From: Bacteroidota bacterium
GTDB lineage: Bacteria > Bacteroidota > Bacteroidia > Chitinophagales > Saprospiraceae
DNA: 36,435 bases
Direction of reading: 5' to 3'
NCBI GenBank assembly: GCA_024642665.1
Contig: JAHEAR010000023.1
Span: 17,864 to 54,298 of the forward strand
This document shows positions 23,803-32,099 of the stretch, piece after piece (positions within the stretch are counted from its first letter, which is position 1; each line of letters starts with the position of its first letter). The notes under the pieces were generated by a model. That model ran no database searches. It was not told where the DNA came from and worked only from the letters and a program-made list of their open reading frames with translations. A program made the position numbers and the translations under genes.

Positions 23803-24426
23803 ATGGGGAAATCTCCCGCTTTCGAAAAAGAACTATCCACCGAGGAAAAGATCAAAGCCGCGGCGAGGATCGTATTTGCCAAAAAGGGGTTTGCCGCCGC
23901 GCGCACCAGAGATATTGCCGATACCGCCGGCATCAATCTCGCCCTATTGAATTACTATTTCCGGAGCAAACAAAAACTCTTTGATGGGATCATGCGGGAA
24001 AAACTGCAGGAGTTTTTTGGAAAAGTAGCCCCTATCATGATCGATACGACCACTACACTGGAAACGAAGATTGAAACCTTCGTTGCGCACTACACAGATA
24101 TGCTGATTAAAAACCCCGAGCTCCCTCTGTTTGTGATGAGTGAAATCAGAACCCATCCACAACATTTTGCTCAAATAAGCCCGATTCACCAAATTTTAAA
24201 CGAATCCTCCTTCGTTGCCCAGCTAAAGGAAAAAAGACCTGAAGTTCATCCTTTGCATTTTCTGATGTCCATGTTAGGCCTGACCGTATTTCCATTTATC
24301 GCTATGCCCATGATGAAGTCTATCGCTTCTCTCGATGATGAAGCCTACACCCGAATGATGGAAGAACGAAAGAAACTTATTCCGCTTTGGATGCATACGA
24401 TCCTTGATAAAAAACCAAATACCTGA
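23803..24426 (+). CDS. TetR/AcrR family regulator of the exporter operon (CecR-like position)
   Basis: The start chosen is the ATG at 23803, giving 207 residues; a TTG at 23773 lies inside the promoter and is rejected. The helix-turn-helix occupies about residues 8-55 (KIKAAARIVFAKKGF, TRDIADTAGINLALLNYYF, SKQKLF). The C-terminal ligand domain is helical and ends near LWMHTILD. In enterobacteria a TetR protein (CecR/YbiH) controls the homologous ybhGFSR exporter. The gene is first in the operon, 35 bases before tolC, and a palindrome covers its promoter, so autorepression relieved by a substrate is the likely scheme. Confidence 0.88.
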   Translation: MGKSPAFEKELSTEEKIKAAARIVFAKKGFAAARTRDIADTAGINLALLNYYFRSKQKLFDGIMREKLQEFFGKVAPIMIDTTTTLETKIETFVAHYTDMLIKNPELPLFVMSEIRTHPQHFAQISPIHQILNESSFVAQLKEKRPEVHPLHFLMSMLGLTVFPFIAMPMMKSIASLDDEAYTRMMEERKKLIPLWMHTILDKKPNT

Positions 24427-24461
24427 ATCCAAATACCCATTTTAATCAATGTCCAATCATC

Positions 24462-25730
24462 ATGACTAAGAAAATTTATCTCTTCTTCATACTCATTTGC
24501 TTAGGGTCATTGGCCACTTCCGCAACTGCACAACAATCCATCACGATAGAGGAATGTTATACCCTGGCGCGCGACAATTATCCATTGACCAAACAGCGCG
24601 ACCTGATCACCCAAAGTGAGTCATACTCGGTAGAAAACGCCTCCAAAGGGTATCTGCCGGATATCTCCCTGCATGCCCAGGCGACCTACCAATCAGATGT
24701 ACCACATATCCCTTTTGACGTGCCCGGCATCGAAACTCCACTCGTTCCAAAAGATCAGTACAAAGTGTACGGCGAACTCAGGCAAGTGATCTACGATGGT
24801 GGAGCCATAAAACTCAACAAAGATGTCGTTTCGACTGAATCGCTCACGAAACAGCAGCAGCTTGAAGTGGAACTATACACCTTAAAAGAGCGCATCAATC
24901 AATTGTACTTTGGTATCCTGCTGATCGATGAACAAGAACACCAATTATCCCTGCGAAAAAAAGATCTTGCCCTTGGAATGAGTAAAGTGGATGCCACGAT
25001 TACAGCTGGAACCGCATTAAAAAGCAACCGCAATGTACTGCAGGTAGAATTACTCAAAGCGAATCAAACCCAAATTGAATTCCAATCCATCCGCCTCGCC
25101 TATCTTGATATGCTCAGCCAGATGATCGGCAGGACACTTAGTGAAAATACTTCTCTGGTCAAACCAAAGGCTGTCGATCGATATAATGAAATCAATCGTC
25201 CGGAATTAAAGCTCTTTGATCTTCAAACGCAGTCTCTGAGCTTAAAGAACAATCAACTCGAAACCGCTAACAGACCGAAAGTGCAATTGTTTCTGCAAGG
25301 TGGCCTTGGTCGACCGGGGCTAAATATTTTTGACGATCAATTCAAAGGCTATTTTACGGGAGGCGTGCAGGTTGCCTGGCCTTTGATGGGATACTATACG
25401 ACCAACAATACACGCAGCATGATTACGCTGGAACAGGATCAGGTGAGTCTCAAGAGACAAACATTTCTGTATAACACCAATCTGCAACTAAAACGTAATA
25501 ATGCAGAAATAGACAAACTAAATATGCTGCTCTCTTCCGATGATGAAATCATCGATCTCCTCTCCACTATCAAAAGCACCTCACTGGCACAAATGGAAAA
25601 TGGTATCCTCACCGCCAATGATTACCTCGTGGAAGTGAATAAAGAAGATCAGGCACGACAAACAAAAATCCTGCATGAGATGCAATTGCTTATGTCACAG
25701 TATGCCTCTAAAACAACCTCCGGAAATTAA
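24462..25730 (+). CDS. TolC family outer-membrane efflux protein
   Basis: The 422-residue protein has a signal peptide ending ATAQ (about residue 24). It then has TolC hallmarks: IEECYTLARDNYPL at the start, two long coiled-coil halves (about 100-220 and 320-415), and barrel strands such as LRQVIYDGG and GGVQVAWPLMGYYTTN. The IYDGG and WPL positions mark the equivalent strands of the two halves. TolC proteins form the outer-membrane exit duct. Placement between the TetR gene and the HlyD-type adaptor means this operon carries its own duct, unlike enterobacterial ybhGFSR, which lacks one. Confidence 0.9.
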   Translation: MTKKIYLFFILICLGSLATSATAQQSITIEECYTLARDNYPLTKQRDLITQSESYSVENASKGYLPDISLHAQATYQSDVPHIPFDVPGIETPLVPKDQYKVYGELRQVIYDGGAIKLNKDVVSTESLTKQQQLEVELYTLKERINQLYFGILLIDEQEHQLSLRKKDLALGMSKVDATITAGTALKSNRNVLQVELLKANQTQIEFQSIRLAYLDMLSQMIGRTLSENTSLVKPKAVDRYNEINRPELKLFDLQTQSLSLKNNQLETANRPKVQLFLQGGLGRPGLNIFDDQFKGYFTGGVQVAWPLMGYYTTNNTRSMITLEQDQVSLKRQTFLYNTNLQLKRNNAEIDKLNMLLSSDDEIIDLLSTIKSTSLAQMENGILTANDYLVEVNKEDQARQTKILHEMQLLMSQYASKTTSGN

Positions 25731-25756
25731 TCGCTAAAACAGAAATCAGACTCATT

Positions 25757-26647
25757 ATGAAGTATATATTTTTTTCAATGCTCCTCGCGCTAACTTTTCT
25801 TCAATGCAAAGAAGAAATCAATCCCTATGATGCTTCAGGAACTTTTGAAGCCGTGGAAACTATCATACCGGCCAGTGCTACGGGTATTCTCAAGGCTTTT
25901 GAGCTTGAAGAGGGGCAGGTCCTGGACAGTGGTTACGTCGTAGGCTATGTAGATAGCACCCAACTTTATTTGCGCAAAAAACAACTTCAGGAACAAATCA
26001 GTGCCTTACTCAGCAAGCAACCAAATATTGCCAGTCAGCTTGCTGCCTATCAGGAGCAATTGAAACATGCTGTGCACGAACGCAACCGAATCGATCAATT
26101 AATCAAATCGGATGCTGCCACGCCCAAGCAACTTGATGATGCCAATGCGCAGATCGCTATCATTGAAAAACAAATTGAAGGTGTGCAAACTTCTTTGAGC
26201 ATTACGCGTGCCGGCATAAAGGAAGAGACTGTTCCTGTGTTTACGCAAATCGAACAAATCAATGATCAGTTGCGCAAATGCAAAATCATCAATCCGGTCA
26301 AAGGCACGGTGCTCACGAAATACGCTGAGGTATATGAAATGGCCATCCCGGGAAAAGCACTATATAAAATTGCGAATCTGGATAAAATTACCCTTCGCGC
26401 TTATGTCACCGGAGACCAGCTTCCCGGCATACAGTTAAACCAAACCATCACCGTCTTGGTAGACAATGTAGATGGTGGATATAAGGAATACAGTGGTCGC
26501 ATTGAGTGGATCAGCGACAAAGCAGAATTTACACCTAAAACCATTCAAACAAAAGATGAACGCGCGAATCTGGTCTATGCTATCAAAGTGAATGTAAAAA
26601 ATGATGGTGCTTTAAAAATCGGTATGTACGGAGAGATCAAATTATAA
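25757..26647 (+). CDS. HlyD/YbhG-type membrane-fusion (adaptor) protein
   Basis: The 296-residue protein has an N-terminal hydrophobic signal ending in LQC-KEE. A lipoprotein with C17 is possible, although Q before the cysteine is unusual. Barrel-sandwich strands flank a long coiled-coil hairpin (about residues 72-155; QLQEQISALL, LIKSDAATPKQLDDANAQI). The closing lipoyl half has IINPVKGTVLTKYAEVYE (KIINPVKGTV is diagnostic), and a beta-barrel domain follows. The adaptor links the inner-membrane ABC complex to TolC. Its stop overlaps the start of the ATPase gene by one base (TAATG), so translation is coupled. Confidence 0.9.
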   Translation: MKYIFFSMLLALTFLQCKEEINPYDASGTFEAVETIIPASATGILKAFELEEGQVLDSGYVVGYVDSTQLYLRKKQLQEQISALLSKQPNIASQLAAYQEQLKHAVHERNRIDQLIKSDAATPKQLDDANAQIAIIEKQIEGVQTSLSITRAGIKEETVPVFTQIEQINDQLRKCKIINPVKGTVLTKYAEVYEMAIPGKALYKIANLDKITLRAYVTGDQLPGIQLNQTITVLVDNVDGGYKEYSGRIEWISDKAEFTPKTIQTKDERANLVYAIKVNVKNDGALKIGMYGEIKL

Positions 26648-27564
26648 TGGCAAAACCAATTCAAGCACATTCATTATGCAAGTCTTATGGCGAAGAAAAA
26701 TTGCTCGCCGTAGACAACCTTTCCTTCACTGTAGAAGAGGGTGAGATCTTTGGGCTCATCGGTCCGGATGGTGCCGGTAAAACAAGTATTTTTCGAATGC
26801 TTACCACCTTACTGCTACCCGACTCCGGACATGCTACCGTGGGTGGATTTGATATCATCAAAGACTATCGGAGTATTCGAAAAATTGTAGGCTACATGCC
26901 GGGTAGATTCTCCCTTTATCAGGACCTGAGTGTGGAAGAAAACTTAAATTTTTTTGCTACCATATTCAATACTACGATCAAGGAAAACTATCACCTGATC
27001 AAAGACATTTACGAACAGATCGAACCGTTTAAAAAAAGAAGAGCCGGCAAACTTTCCGGAGGAATGAAACAAAAGCTGGCCCTATGTTGTGCCCTCATCC
27101 ACCAGCCAACAATTCTTTTTCTCGATGAGCCGACTACAGGTGTAGATCCGGTATCCCGTAAAGAGTTATGGGAAATGTTGAAACGATTAAAAGCGAAAGG
27201 CATCACTATTTTAGTCTCCACACCTTATATGGATGAAGCGAACTTATGTGATCGCATTGCACTGATGCAACATGGAAAAATATTATCCATTGATTCGCCT
27301 GAAAATATCTCGGAAGCATATCCTGATCCACTCTTTAAAGTAAAAGGAGGGAAGATGTCCACCTTACTCAAAACACTTGTCGAATTCGAGGAAACAAAAT
27401 CCGCCTATGCTTTTGGTGATACCGTTCATCTCACTTTACAGGAAAGTACTTTTGCCGAGCAGCGCGTGAATGACTATTTAGGGCAACAAGGAATACAGTT
27501 ATCCGATATTCGTCGCGTGCAGCCTTCCATTGAAGATTGTTTCATTCAACTTTTGAAAAACTAA
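26647..27564 (+). CDS. ABC transporter ATPase, equivalent to the N-terminal half of YbhF
   Basis: The 305-residue protein has Walker A GPDGAGKT (residues 39-46, with Asp where Asn is usual), signature LSGGMKQ (about 137-143), Walker B ILFLDEPTTGVDP, and a Pro-Tyr switch (STPYMDE) in place of the usual histidine. GPDGAGKT and the T-x-Y-x-DEA switch lacking histidine are features of the first half of E. coli YbhF. The lost switch histidine suggests a degenerate catalytic site. About 85 residues after the ATPase core form a DUF4162-like tail. It starts on the last base of the adaptor gene and is followed after one base by the second ATPase. Confidence 0.9.
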   Translation: MAKPIQAHSLCKSYGEEKLLAVDNLSFTVEEGEIFGLIGPDGAGKTSIFRMLTTLLLPDSGHATVGGFDIIKDYRSIRKIVGYMPGRFSLYQDLSVEENLNFFATIFNTTIKENYHLIKDIYEQIEPFKKRRAGKLSGGMKQKLALCCALIHQPTILFLDEPTTGVDPVSRKELWEMLKRLKAKGITILVSTPYMDEANLCDRIALMQHGKILSIDSPENISEAYPDPLFKVKGGKMSTLLKTLVEFEETKSAYAFGDTVHLTLQESTFAEQRVNDYLGQQGIQLSDIRRVQPSIEDCFIQLLKN

Positions 27565-27565
27565 C

Positions 27566-28306
27566 ATGGCCGATACCGTCATCAGGACAGAAAAACTTAC
27601 CAAGCGCTTCGGTGACTTTACTGCTGTGCATGAAATTGATCTCGATATCTACCAGGGAGAGATTTTTGGTTTTCTTGGTGCCAATGGTGCGGGAAAAACT
27701 ACGGCCATGCGCATGCTTTGTGGTTTGTCCCTGCCCACGTCGGGCAGTGCAAGGATTGCCGGTTTTGATATCTATAAGGAAACTGAAAAAATCAAAAAGA
27801 ATATTGGCTACATGAGTCAAAAATTTTCCTTGTATGAAGATCTTACAGTGCAGGAAAATATTCGATTTTTTGGAGGAATTTATGGCCTGACCCGAAAAGA
27901 ACTTAAAGTCAAAAGCAATGAGCTCATCGCGTATCTGGGCCTGGAAGAGGAAGCCAATAAACTGGTAGCTTCATTGCCCTTAGGCTGGAAACAAAAACTT
28001 GCATTTTCTGTGGCGATTATGCATGCACCCAAGATTGTTTTTCTGGACGAACCTACCGGCGGTGTTGATCCGGTCACCCGAAGACAATTCTGGGATTTGA
28101 TTTATAAAGCTTCTGATGATGGTATCACCGTGTTTGTCACTACCCACTATATGGATGAGGCGGAATATTGTGATCGGCTATCGATCATGGTCGATGGGAA
28201 GATAGAAGCCCTCAGCAGTCCGGCGCAAATGAAGATCGACTTACACGCAGATTCTATGGATGATGTATTTTATCAACTAGCCAGAAAGGCCCAGCGACAG
28301 GAATAA
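27566..28306 (+). CDS. ABC transporter ATPase, equivalent to the C-terminal half of YbhF
   Basis: The 246-residue protein has Walker A GANGAGKT (38-45), Q-loop GYMSQKFSLY, Walker B IVFLDEPTGGVDP and switch histidine VTTHYMDEAE. The signature is LPLGWKQ rather than LSGGxxQ, a replacement also found in the second half of YbhF. With the preceding protein it makes about 550 residues, close to the fused E. coli YbhF. One site would thus combine a canonical signature with a histidine-lacking switch, and the other the reverse. It lies one base after the first ATPase gene and 11 bases before the first permease gene. Confidence 0.9.
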   Translation: MADTVIRTEKLTKRFGDFTAVHEIDLDIYQGEIFGFLGANGAGKTTAMRMLCGLSLPTSGSARIAGFDIYKETEKIKKNIGYMSQKFSLYEDLTVQENIRFFGGIYGLTRKELKVKSNELIAYLGLEEEANKLVASLPLGWKQKLAFSVAIMHAPKIVFLDEPTGGVDPVTRRQFWDLIYKASDDGITVFVTTHYMDEAEYCDRLSIMVDGKIEALSSPAQMKIDLHADSMDDVFYQLARKAQRQE

Positions 28307-28317
28307 AAAAAACAATT

Positions 28318-29424
28318 GTGAAACAACTATTCGTTTTTGTCAAAAAAGAGTTCTATCACGTGTTGCGGGATCCCAAAACACTGCTCATCCTGTTTGGTAT
28401 GCCCATCATGCAGGTGCTGATATTTGGATTTGCCCTGACCAATGAAGTAAAGAATTCTAAAATCGTAGTCATTGATCAGGCCAGGGATAATGTCTCCAGG
28501 GAAATACTGTCCAGAATAGAAGCCAGTCAATATTTTGATTTTGAAAAAGCTTCGCAGTTTTCCGGAGAGATCGAATCTGATTTCAGAAAAGGTAAAATAA
28601 AGATGGCTCTGGTGATTCCTGCGCAGTTTGGTTATATGCTGCAACATGATGGCACATCCTCCATCCAATTAATTCTGGATGCTTCGGATCCGAATACGGC
28701 TAATACACTGACCAATTATATTTCTTCCATCATCCAGTCTTATGCAATGGAACAAAATGAATCCGACGGATTCCCTATGCGTATCGTTCCGGAAGTCAGA
28801 ATGCTTTATAACCCCCAACTGAAAGGAGCACCCAATTTTGTCCCCGGGGTGATTGCCCTGGTTTTGATGCTGGTCTCCGTCATGATGACAGCGGTGGCGA
28901 TTGTCAGAGAAAAAGAAACCGGAACAATGGAAGTGCTTTTAGTCTCGCCTTTTAAGCCGGCATTGATCATTATCGCCAAAGCCATTCCTTATCTCATTCT
29001 GTCGCTTATCAACATATCCAGCATTCTCCTGCTGAGTATTTATGTGCTCGATCTGCCCATTCATGGAAGTCTCGTTCTCCTCCTGGCGGAAAGCACCTTG
29101 TTTATCATAACGTGTCTGACGCTGGGGATTTTGATTTCTATCAAAACCAACTCGCAGCAAGTAGCCATGCTTATTTCCCTGATGGGTATGTTGTTGCCGA
29201 CCTTGCTCTTTAGTGGTTTTATGTTTCCGATTGAAAACATGCCTTTACCTCTACAAATTATTTCGAATATCGTTCCGGCAAAATGGTTTTATATCATCGT
29301 CAAATCAATTATGATTAAAGGGCTGGGCATAGGAGTCATTTGGAAAGAATCCCTGATCCTTGTGGGGATGACACTTGTTTTGTTTGTCATCAGTTTGAAA
29401 TCATTTAACATCAGACTATCATGA
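28318..29424 (+). CDS. ABC-2 type permease (YbhS-like)
   Basis: The 368-residue protein starts at a GTG (28318), which gives the normal family N-terminus KQLFVFVKKEFYHVLRDPKTL. One membrane segment at about 21-42 is followed by a soluble extracytoplasmic domain of about 140 residues (IVVIDQARD to NPQLKGAPNFVPG). Five more segments (about 178-365) carry the motif REKETGTMEVLLVSP. This is the ABC2_membrane_3 layout. It pairs with the next permease to form the channel driven by the two ATPases. The transported compound is unknown; relatives export drugs and some act on Na+ or dyes. The end overlaps the next start by four bases. Confidence 0.9.
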   Translation: MKQLFVFVKKEFYHVLRDPKTLLILFGMPIMQVLIFGFALTNEVKNSKIVVIDQARDNVSREILSRIEASQYFDFEKASQFSGEIESDFRKGKIKMALVIPAQFGYMLQHDGTSSIQLILDASDPNTANTLTNYISSIIQSYAMEQNESDGFPMRIVPEVRMLYNPQLKGAPNFVPGVIALVLMLVSVMMTAVAIVREKETGTMEVLLVSPFKPALIIIAKAIPYLILSLINISSILLLSIYVLDLPIHGSLVLLLAESTLFIITCLTLGILISIKTNSQQVAMLISLMGMLLPTLLFSGFMFPIENMPLPLQIISNIVPAKWFYIIVKSIMIKGLGIGVIWKESLILVGMTLVLFVISLKSFNIRLS

Positions 29425-30539
29425 GGATATTATCATTTCTGCTACAAAAAGAATTCCTTCAGATATTTCGAAATAAATCGATTCTGGCATTGATCATGGT
29501 CATGCCTACAATTCAGTTGATGGTGCTTCCCTGGGCGGCTGATTATGAAATTAAAAACATCCGATTAGCGATTGTGGATCATGATCACTCCACTTACTCG
29601 CAACAATTGACCTCTAAAATTACAGCCTCAGGATATTATATTTTAGAGGACTACAACACTTCCTACAAAGAATCCTTCAAGTTGATTGAATCTGATCGGG
29701 CTGATTTGATTCTGGAAATTCCTGCCGGTTTTGAAAGACAGCTATATCGGGACCATGTCCAGGGTGTCCTTGTGGCGGTCAATGCGATCAATGGTACCAA
29801 AGCCGGGTTAGGGTGTGCTTATCTCTTAAATATCATCCAGCGATTCAATCAGGATATCCTCCTTCAATGGACCGAACCGGGTCAGGGCGCCGGGCCTGTG
29901 GTCATTGACATACACGCATCAAATTGGTATAATCCACTGATGAATTACAAAGTATTTATGGTGCCCGGTATTCTGGCCATTCTGGTGACAATGGTAGGAG
30001 GGTTTTTATCTGCATTGAATATTGTCAAGGAAAAAGAAGTCGGAACGATAGAGCAAATCAATGTCACCCCGATCAAAAAATATCATTTCATCATAGGCAA
30101 GTTGCTCCCCTTCTGGATACTCGGCAATGTTGTTGTGAGTATTGGGTTACTTGTGGCATGGCTGGTCTATGGTATTATCCCTGCCGGAAGCTTACTCGTG
30201 CTTTATGGTTTCATTGCGCTTTACCTGCCGGCAGTACTTGGTTTTGGCTTATTGGTATCTACGTTTTGTGAAACGCAGCAACAGGCCATGTTTATCATGT
30301 TCTTTTTCCTGATGATTTTTATTCTGATGGGAGGATTATTCACCCCTATTGAAAGTATGCCGGGGTGGGCTCAATACATCACCTATTTTAATCCGCTGAA
30401 ATATCTTATTGAGGTGATGCGGATGGTGATTTTAAAAGGTAGTGGATGGAGGGATATCCTGCCACATGCCGGCCGCATTGCTTTAATAGCGTTTGTCCTG
30501 AATACATGGGCGATTTTGAATTATAGAAAAAGAGCATAA
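29421..30539 (+). CDS. ABC-2 type permease (YbhR-like)
   Basis: The 372-residue protein has the same topology as the preceding one: a first segment at about 21-38, an extracytoplasmic domain (IAIVDHDHSTYS-like start, ending NPLMNYKVFMVPG), then five segments with KEKEVGTIEQINVTPI at the coupling loop. The start overlaps the previous stop as ATGA. It closes the seven-gene operon; no clear terminator hairpin follows in the 155 bases before the next gene, so some read-through is possible. Confidence 0.9.
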   Translation: MRILSFLLQKEFLQIFRNKSILALIMVMPTIQLMVLPWAADYEIKNIRLAIVDHDHSTYSQQLTSKITASGYYILEDYNTSYKESFKLIESDRADLILEIPAGFERQLYRDHVQGVLVAVNAINGTKAGLGCAYLLNIIQRFNQDILLQWTEPGQGAGPVVIDIHASNWYNPLMNYKVFMVPGILAILVTMVGGFLSALNIVKEKEVGTIEQINVTPIKKYHFIIGKLLPFWILGNVVVSIGLLVAWLVYGIIPAGSLLVLYGFIALYLPAVLGFGLLVSTFCETQQQAMFIMFFFLMIFILMGGLFTPIESMPGWAQYITYFNPLKYLIEVMRMVILKGSGWRDILPHAGRIALIAFVLNTWAILNYRKRA

Positions 30540-30694
30540 CCCCTGATTATGCGATATTTCAATAATGAACGCGTGCTGCATTGACCACGAGCTTCAGGCA
30601 GTGGCAAAATGTTTTCTTTTGGTTTTCCTGCAATGGACTTATATTGGGCGTTATTTGACCAAGGGTTTTTGCTTTTACAACCGATGCCATTTTA

Positions 30695-31114
30695 ATGAAA
30701 ATAACAATCTCTTCTATATTATTGACATTCATCTGCTTCTTTCAGACAGAAGCACAGGTTACCGGTAAGTGGAAAATCACAGACGAGCACTCAAAAGTAG
30801 AAAAGTCCATTGTAGAAGTTTTTGAGAAAGACAGCATGTACCATGGACGTGTGCTCAAGATCCTTCCAACCTCCAAGCGAACGCACTGCGATGCCTGTGA
30901 AGGGGACTTGAAGGGTAAACCTTTGGTAGGCATGGTGATTATTTATGATTTAATTAAAACACCCAACGGAGGTAAAGAGGGTAGAATTCTGAATCCCGCC
31001 AATGGAAAAACCTATTCCTGCTATATTGAGTTGGTCGAACCGAATAAACTAAAGCTCCGAGGATATCTTGGGTGGCCCGCCTTTGGAAAGACGATGTATT
31101 ACAGCAGATTGTAA
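30695..31114 (+). CDS. DUF2147 protein (first of a tandem pair)
   Basis: The 139-residue protein has a signal peptide ending TEAQ (residue 20). The DUF2147 domain follows: VTGKWKITDE, then the cysteine pair CDACEGDLKGKPLVGM at about 67-82, then GRILNPANGKTYSCYI and LKLRGYLGW. The predicted fold is a small lipocalin-like beta-barrel exported to the periplasm; function is unknown. Two cysteines (CxxC) could be redox-active or structural. It lies 155 bases after the exporter operon and is followed by a terminator hairpin. Confidence 0.88.
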   Translation: MKITISSILLTFICFFQTEAQVTGKWKITDEHSKVEKSIVEVFEKDSMYHGRVLKILPTSKRTHCDACEGDLKGKPLVGMVIIYDLIKTPNGGKEGRILNPANGKTYSCYIELVEPNKLKLRGYLGWPAFGKTMYYSRL

Positions 31115-31213
31115 AAGCAACCTGTGAGAATGCTGCTGTTGCGTCCGGTATTTAATAGTTCCCTCTTTATTATTATTAGAAATTCCCTTCCTTACGATTT
31201 ACTGGATTAGCCC

Positions 31214-31245
31214 AAAACCCGCAACATTGGGATTGCCGGTTTTTT
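31214..31245 (+). terminator. Probable terminator after the first DUF2147 gene
   Basis: AAAACCCGCAA (31214-31224) pairs with TTGCCGGTTTT (31233-31243) around an eight-base loop, with one C:C mismatch, and runs into more Ts. Flanking CCCAAAA and TTTTGGG could extend the structure to 31211-31258. It lies about 100 bases after the stop, farther than usual. Confidence 0.5.
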
Positions 31246-31341
31246 AGCGTTTTTGGGAGAATTAAAGTAGGATGCAACAATTTTATTAATTCTTCATTTA
31301 TATAGTGTACCCATAAAGTCTCAAGTGGTTTGCACGATCAA

Positions 31342-31770
31342 ATGAACCGATTACTTATTTTTCTTTCTATCCTGATTCTTATTCCTGTCGCATCTGTTGA
31401 TGCCCAGATCACCGGGCTATGGAAATCCACAGATCATTTGGACGACTCTGAAAAATCAATCGTTAAGATTTACGAAATGCAGGGTAAGTATTTTGGGGTT
31501 GTTGAAAAACTGCTCCCCGCTGCAACGATTACGCATTGCGTTGGATGTGAAGGAGAATTGAAAAACAAACCACTTGTCGGAATGGTCATCATGAAGGACA
31601 TCCAAAAAAAAGGTGATGATGGGAAAAACGGAAAAATACTTGATCCAAGTAATGGAAAGTTTTATTCCTGTGATATCAAACTTGAAAGCAAGAATATATT
31701 GAAGGTGACAGGCTATGTTGGTTTCTCCTGGTTAGGCAAAGATATGTATTGGCACAGGGTTGAGGAGTGA
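31342..31770 (+). CDS. DUF2147 protein (second of a tandem pair)
   Basis: From the ATG at 31342 the protein has 142 residues; the open frame begins at a TTG four codons earlier, which is less likely. A signal peptide ends SVDAQ. The domain repeats the motifs of its neighbour: ITGLWKSTD, CVGCEGELKNKPLVGMVI, GKILDPSNGKFYSCDI, LKVTGYVGFSWLG. The two proteins are clear paralogues from a local duplication, with their own terminator or promoter region between them. Function is unknown. The stop codon is followed after two bases by a tandem heptad array. Confidence 0.88.
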   Translation: MNRLLIFLSILILIPVASVDAQITGLWKSTDHLDDSEKSIVKIYEMQGKYFGVVEKLLPAATITHCVGCEGELKNKPLVGMVIMKDIQKKGDDGKNGKILDPSNGKFYSCDIKLESKNILKVTGYVGFSWLGKDMYWHRVEE

Positions 31771-31772
31771 GA

Positions 31773-31826
31773 TTGGGGCGTAGGGCGAAGAGCAAAGAGC
31801 AAAGAGCAAAGAGCAAAATAAAAATT
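31773..31826 (+). repeat. Six heptads ending RGRGC plus the A-rich tail AAAATAAAAATT
   Basis: The units ttggggc, gtagggc, gaagagc and three aaagagc run in register from 31773 to 31814, starting two bases after the stop codon at 31770. They end in AAAATAAAAATT (31815-31826), identical to 19328-19339. The stretch to 32099 (329 bases without a gene) also holds the GC-rich repeat at 31934 and an AT-rich remainder with nothing recognisable. Confidence 0.85.
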
Positions 31827-31933
31827 GAGGAGAATTACTTTTTTTCCCAATTTGGGATTGTTTTTTTTTGCGCCTTCCGACTTAAATCGGGAGCGTGAAA
31901 ATATCTTTTTTCATTGATTCGTCTTACTCAAAT

Positions 31934-31974
31934 GGCCCCCTTTGCCCCCTGAATGGGGGTACCTGTTTCATATG
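31934..31974 (+). repeat. Second, partial copy of the MITE-like end
   Basis: GGCCCCCTTTGCCCCCT, then a short spacer, GGGGGTACCTGTTTCATATG matches the terminal repeat of the element at 19445-19620. Beyond the repeat it shares TACCTGTTTnnnCATAT with the sequence inside that element's right end. No matching inverted partner is found nearby, so this is a solo end or a shortened copy. Confidence 0.6.
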
Positions 31975-32099
31975 AATAAACACAATGCTCCTGGCTAAAA
32001 CCCCTTTGCCTTTGCGAGAAAAAAAATGCGAGACATCATCCTGATGGATCGGGAACGAGATTTAACTTTTCTCACATCATAAAACTTCCTGCCGCTTGG

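Noticed and set aside
30565-30768. 67-residue frame before the first DUF2147 gene
   Set aside because: It overlaps the signal peptide of the real gene in another frame and shows no domain or signal.
31850-31876. Terminator at CCCAATTTGGG followed by T-rich sequence
   Set aside because: The stem is only about five base pairs with a three-base loop, too weak to call.
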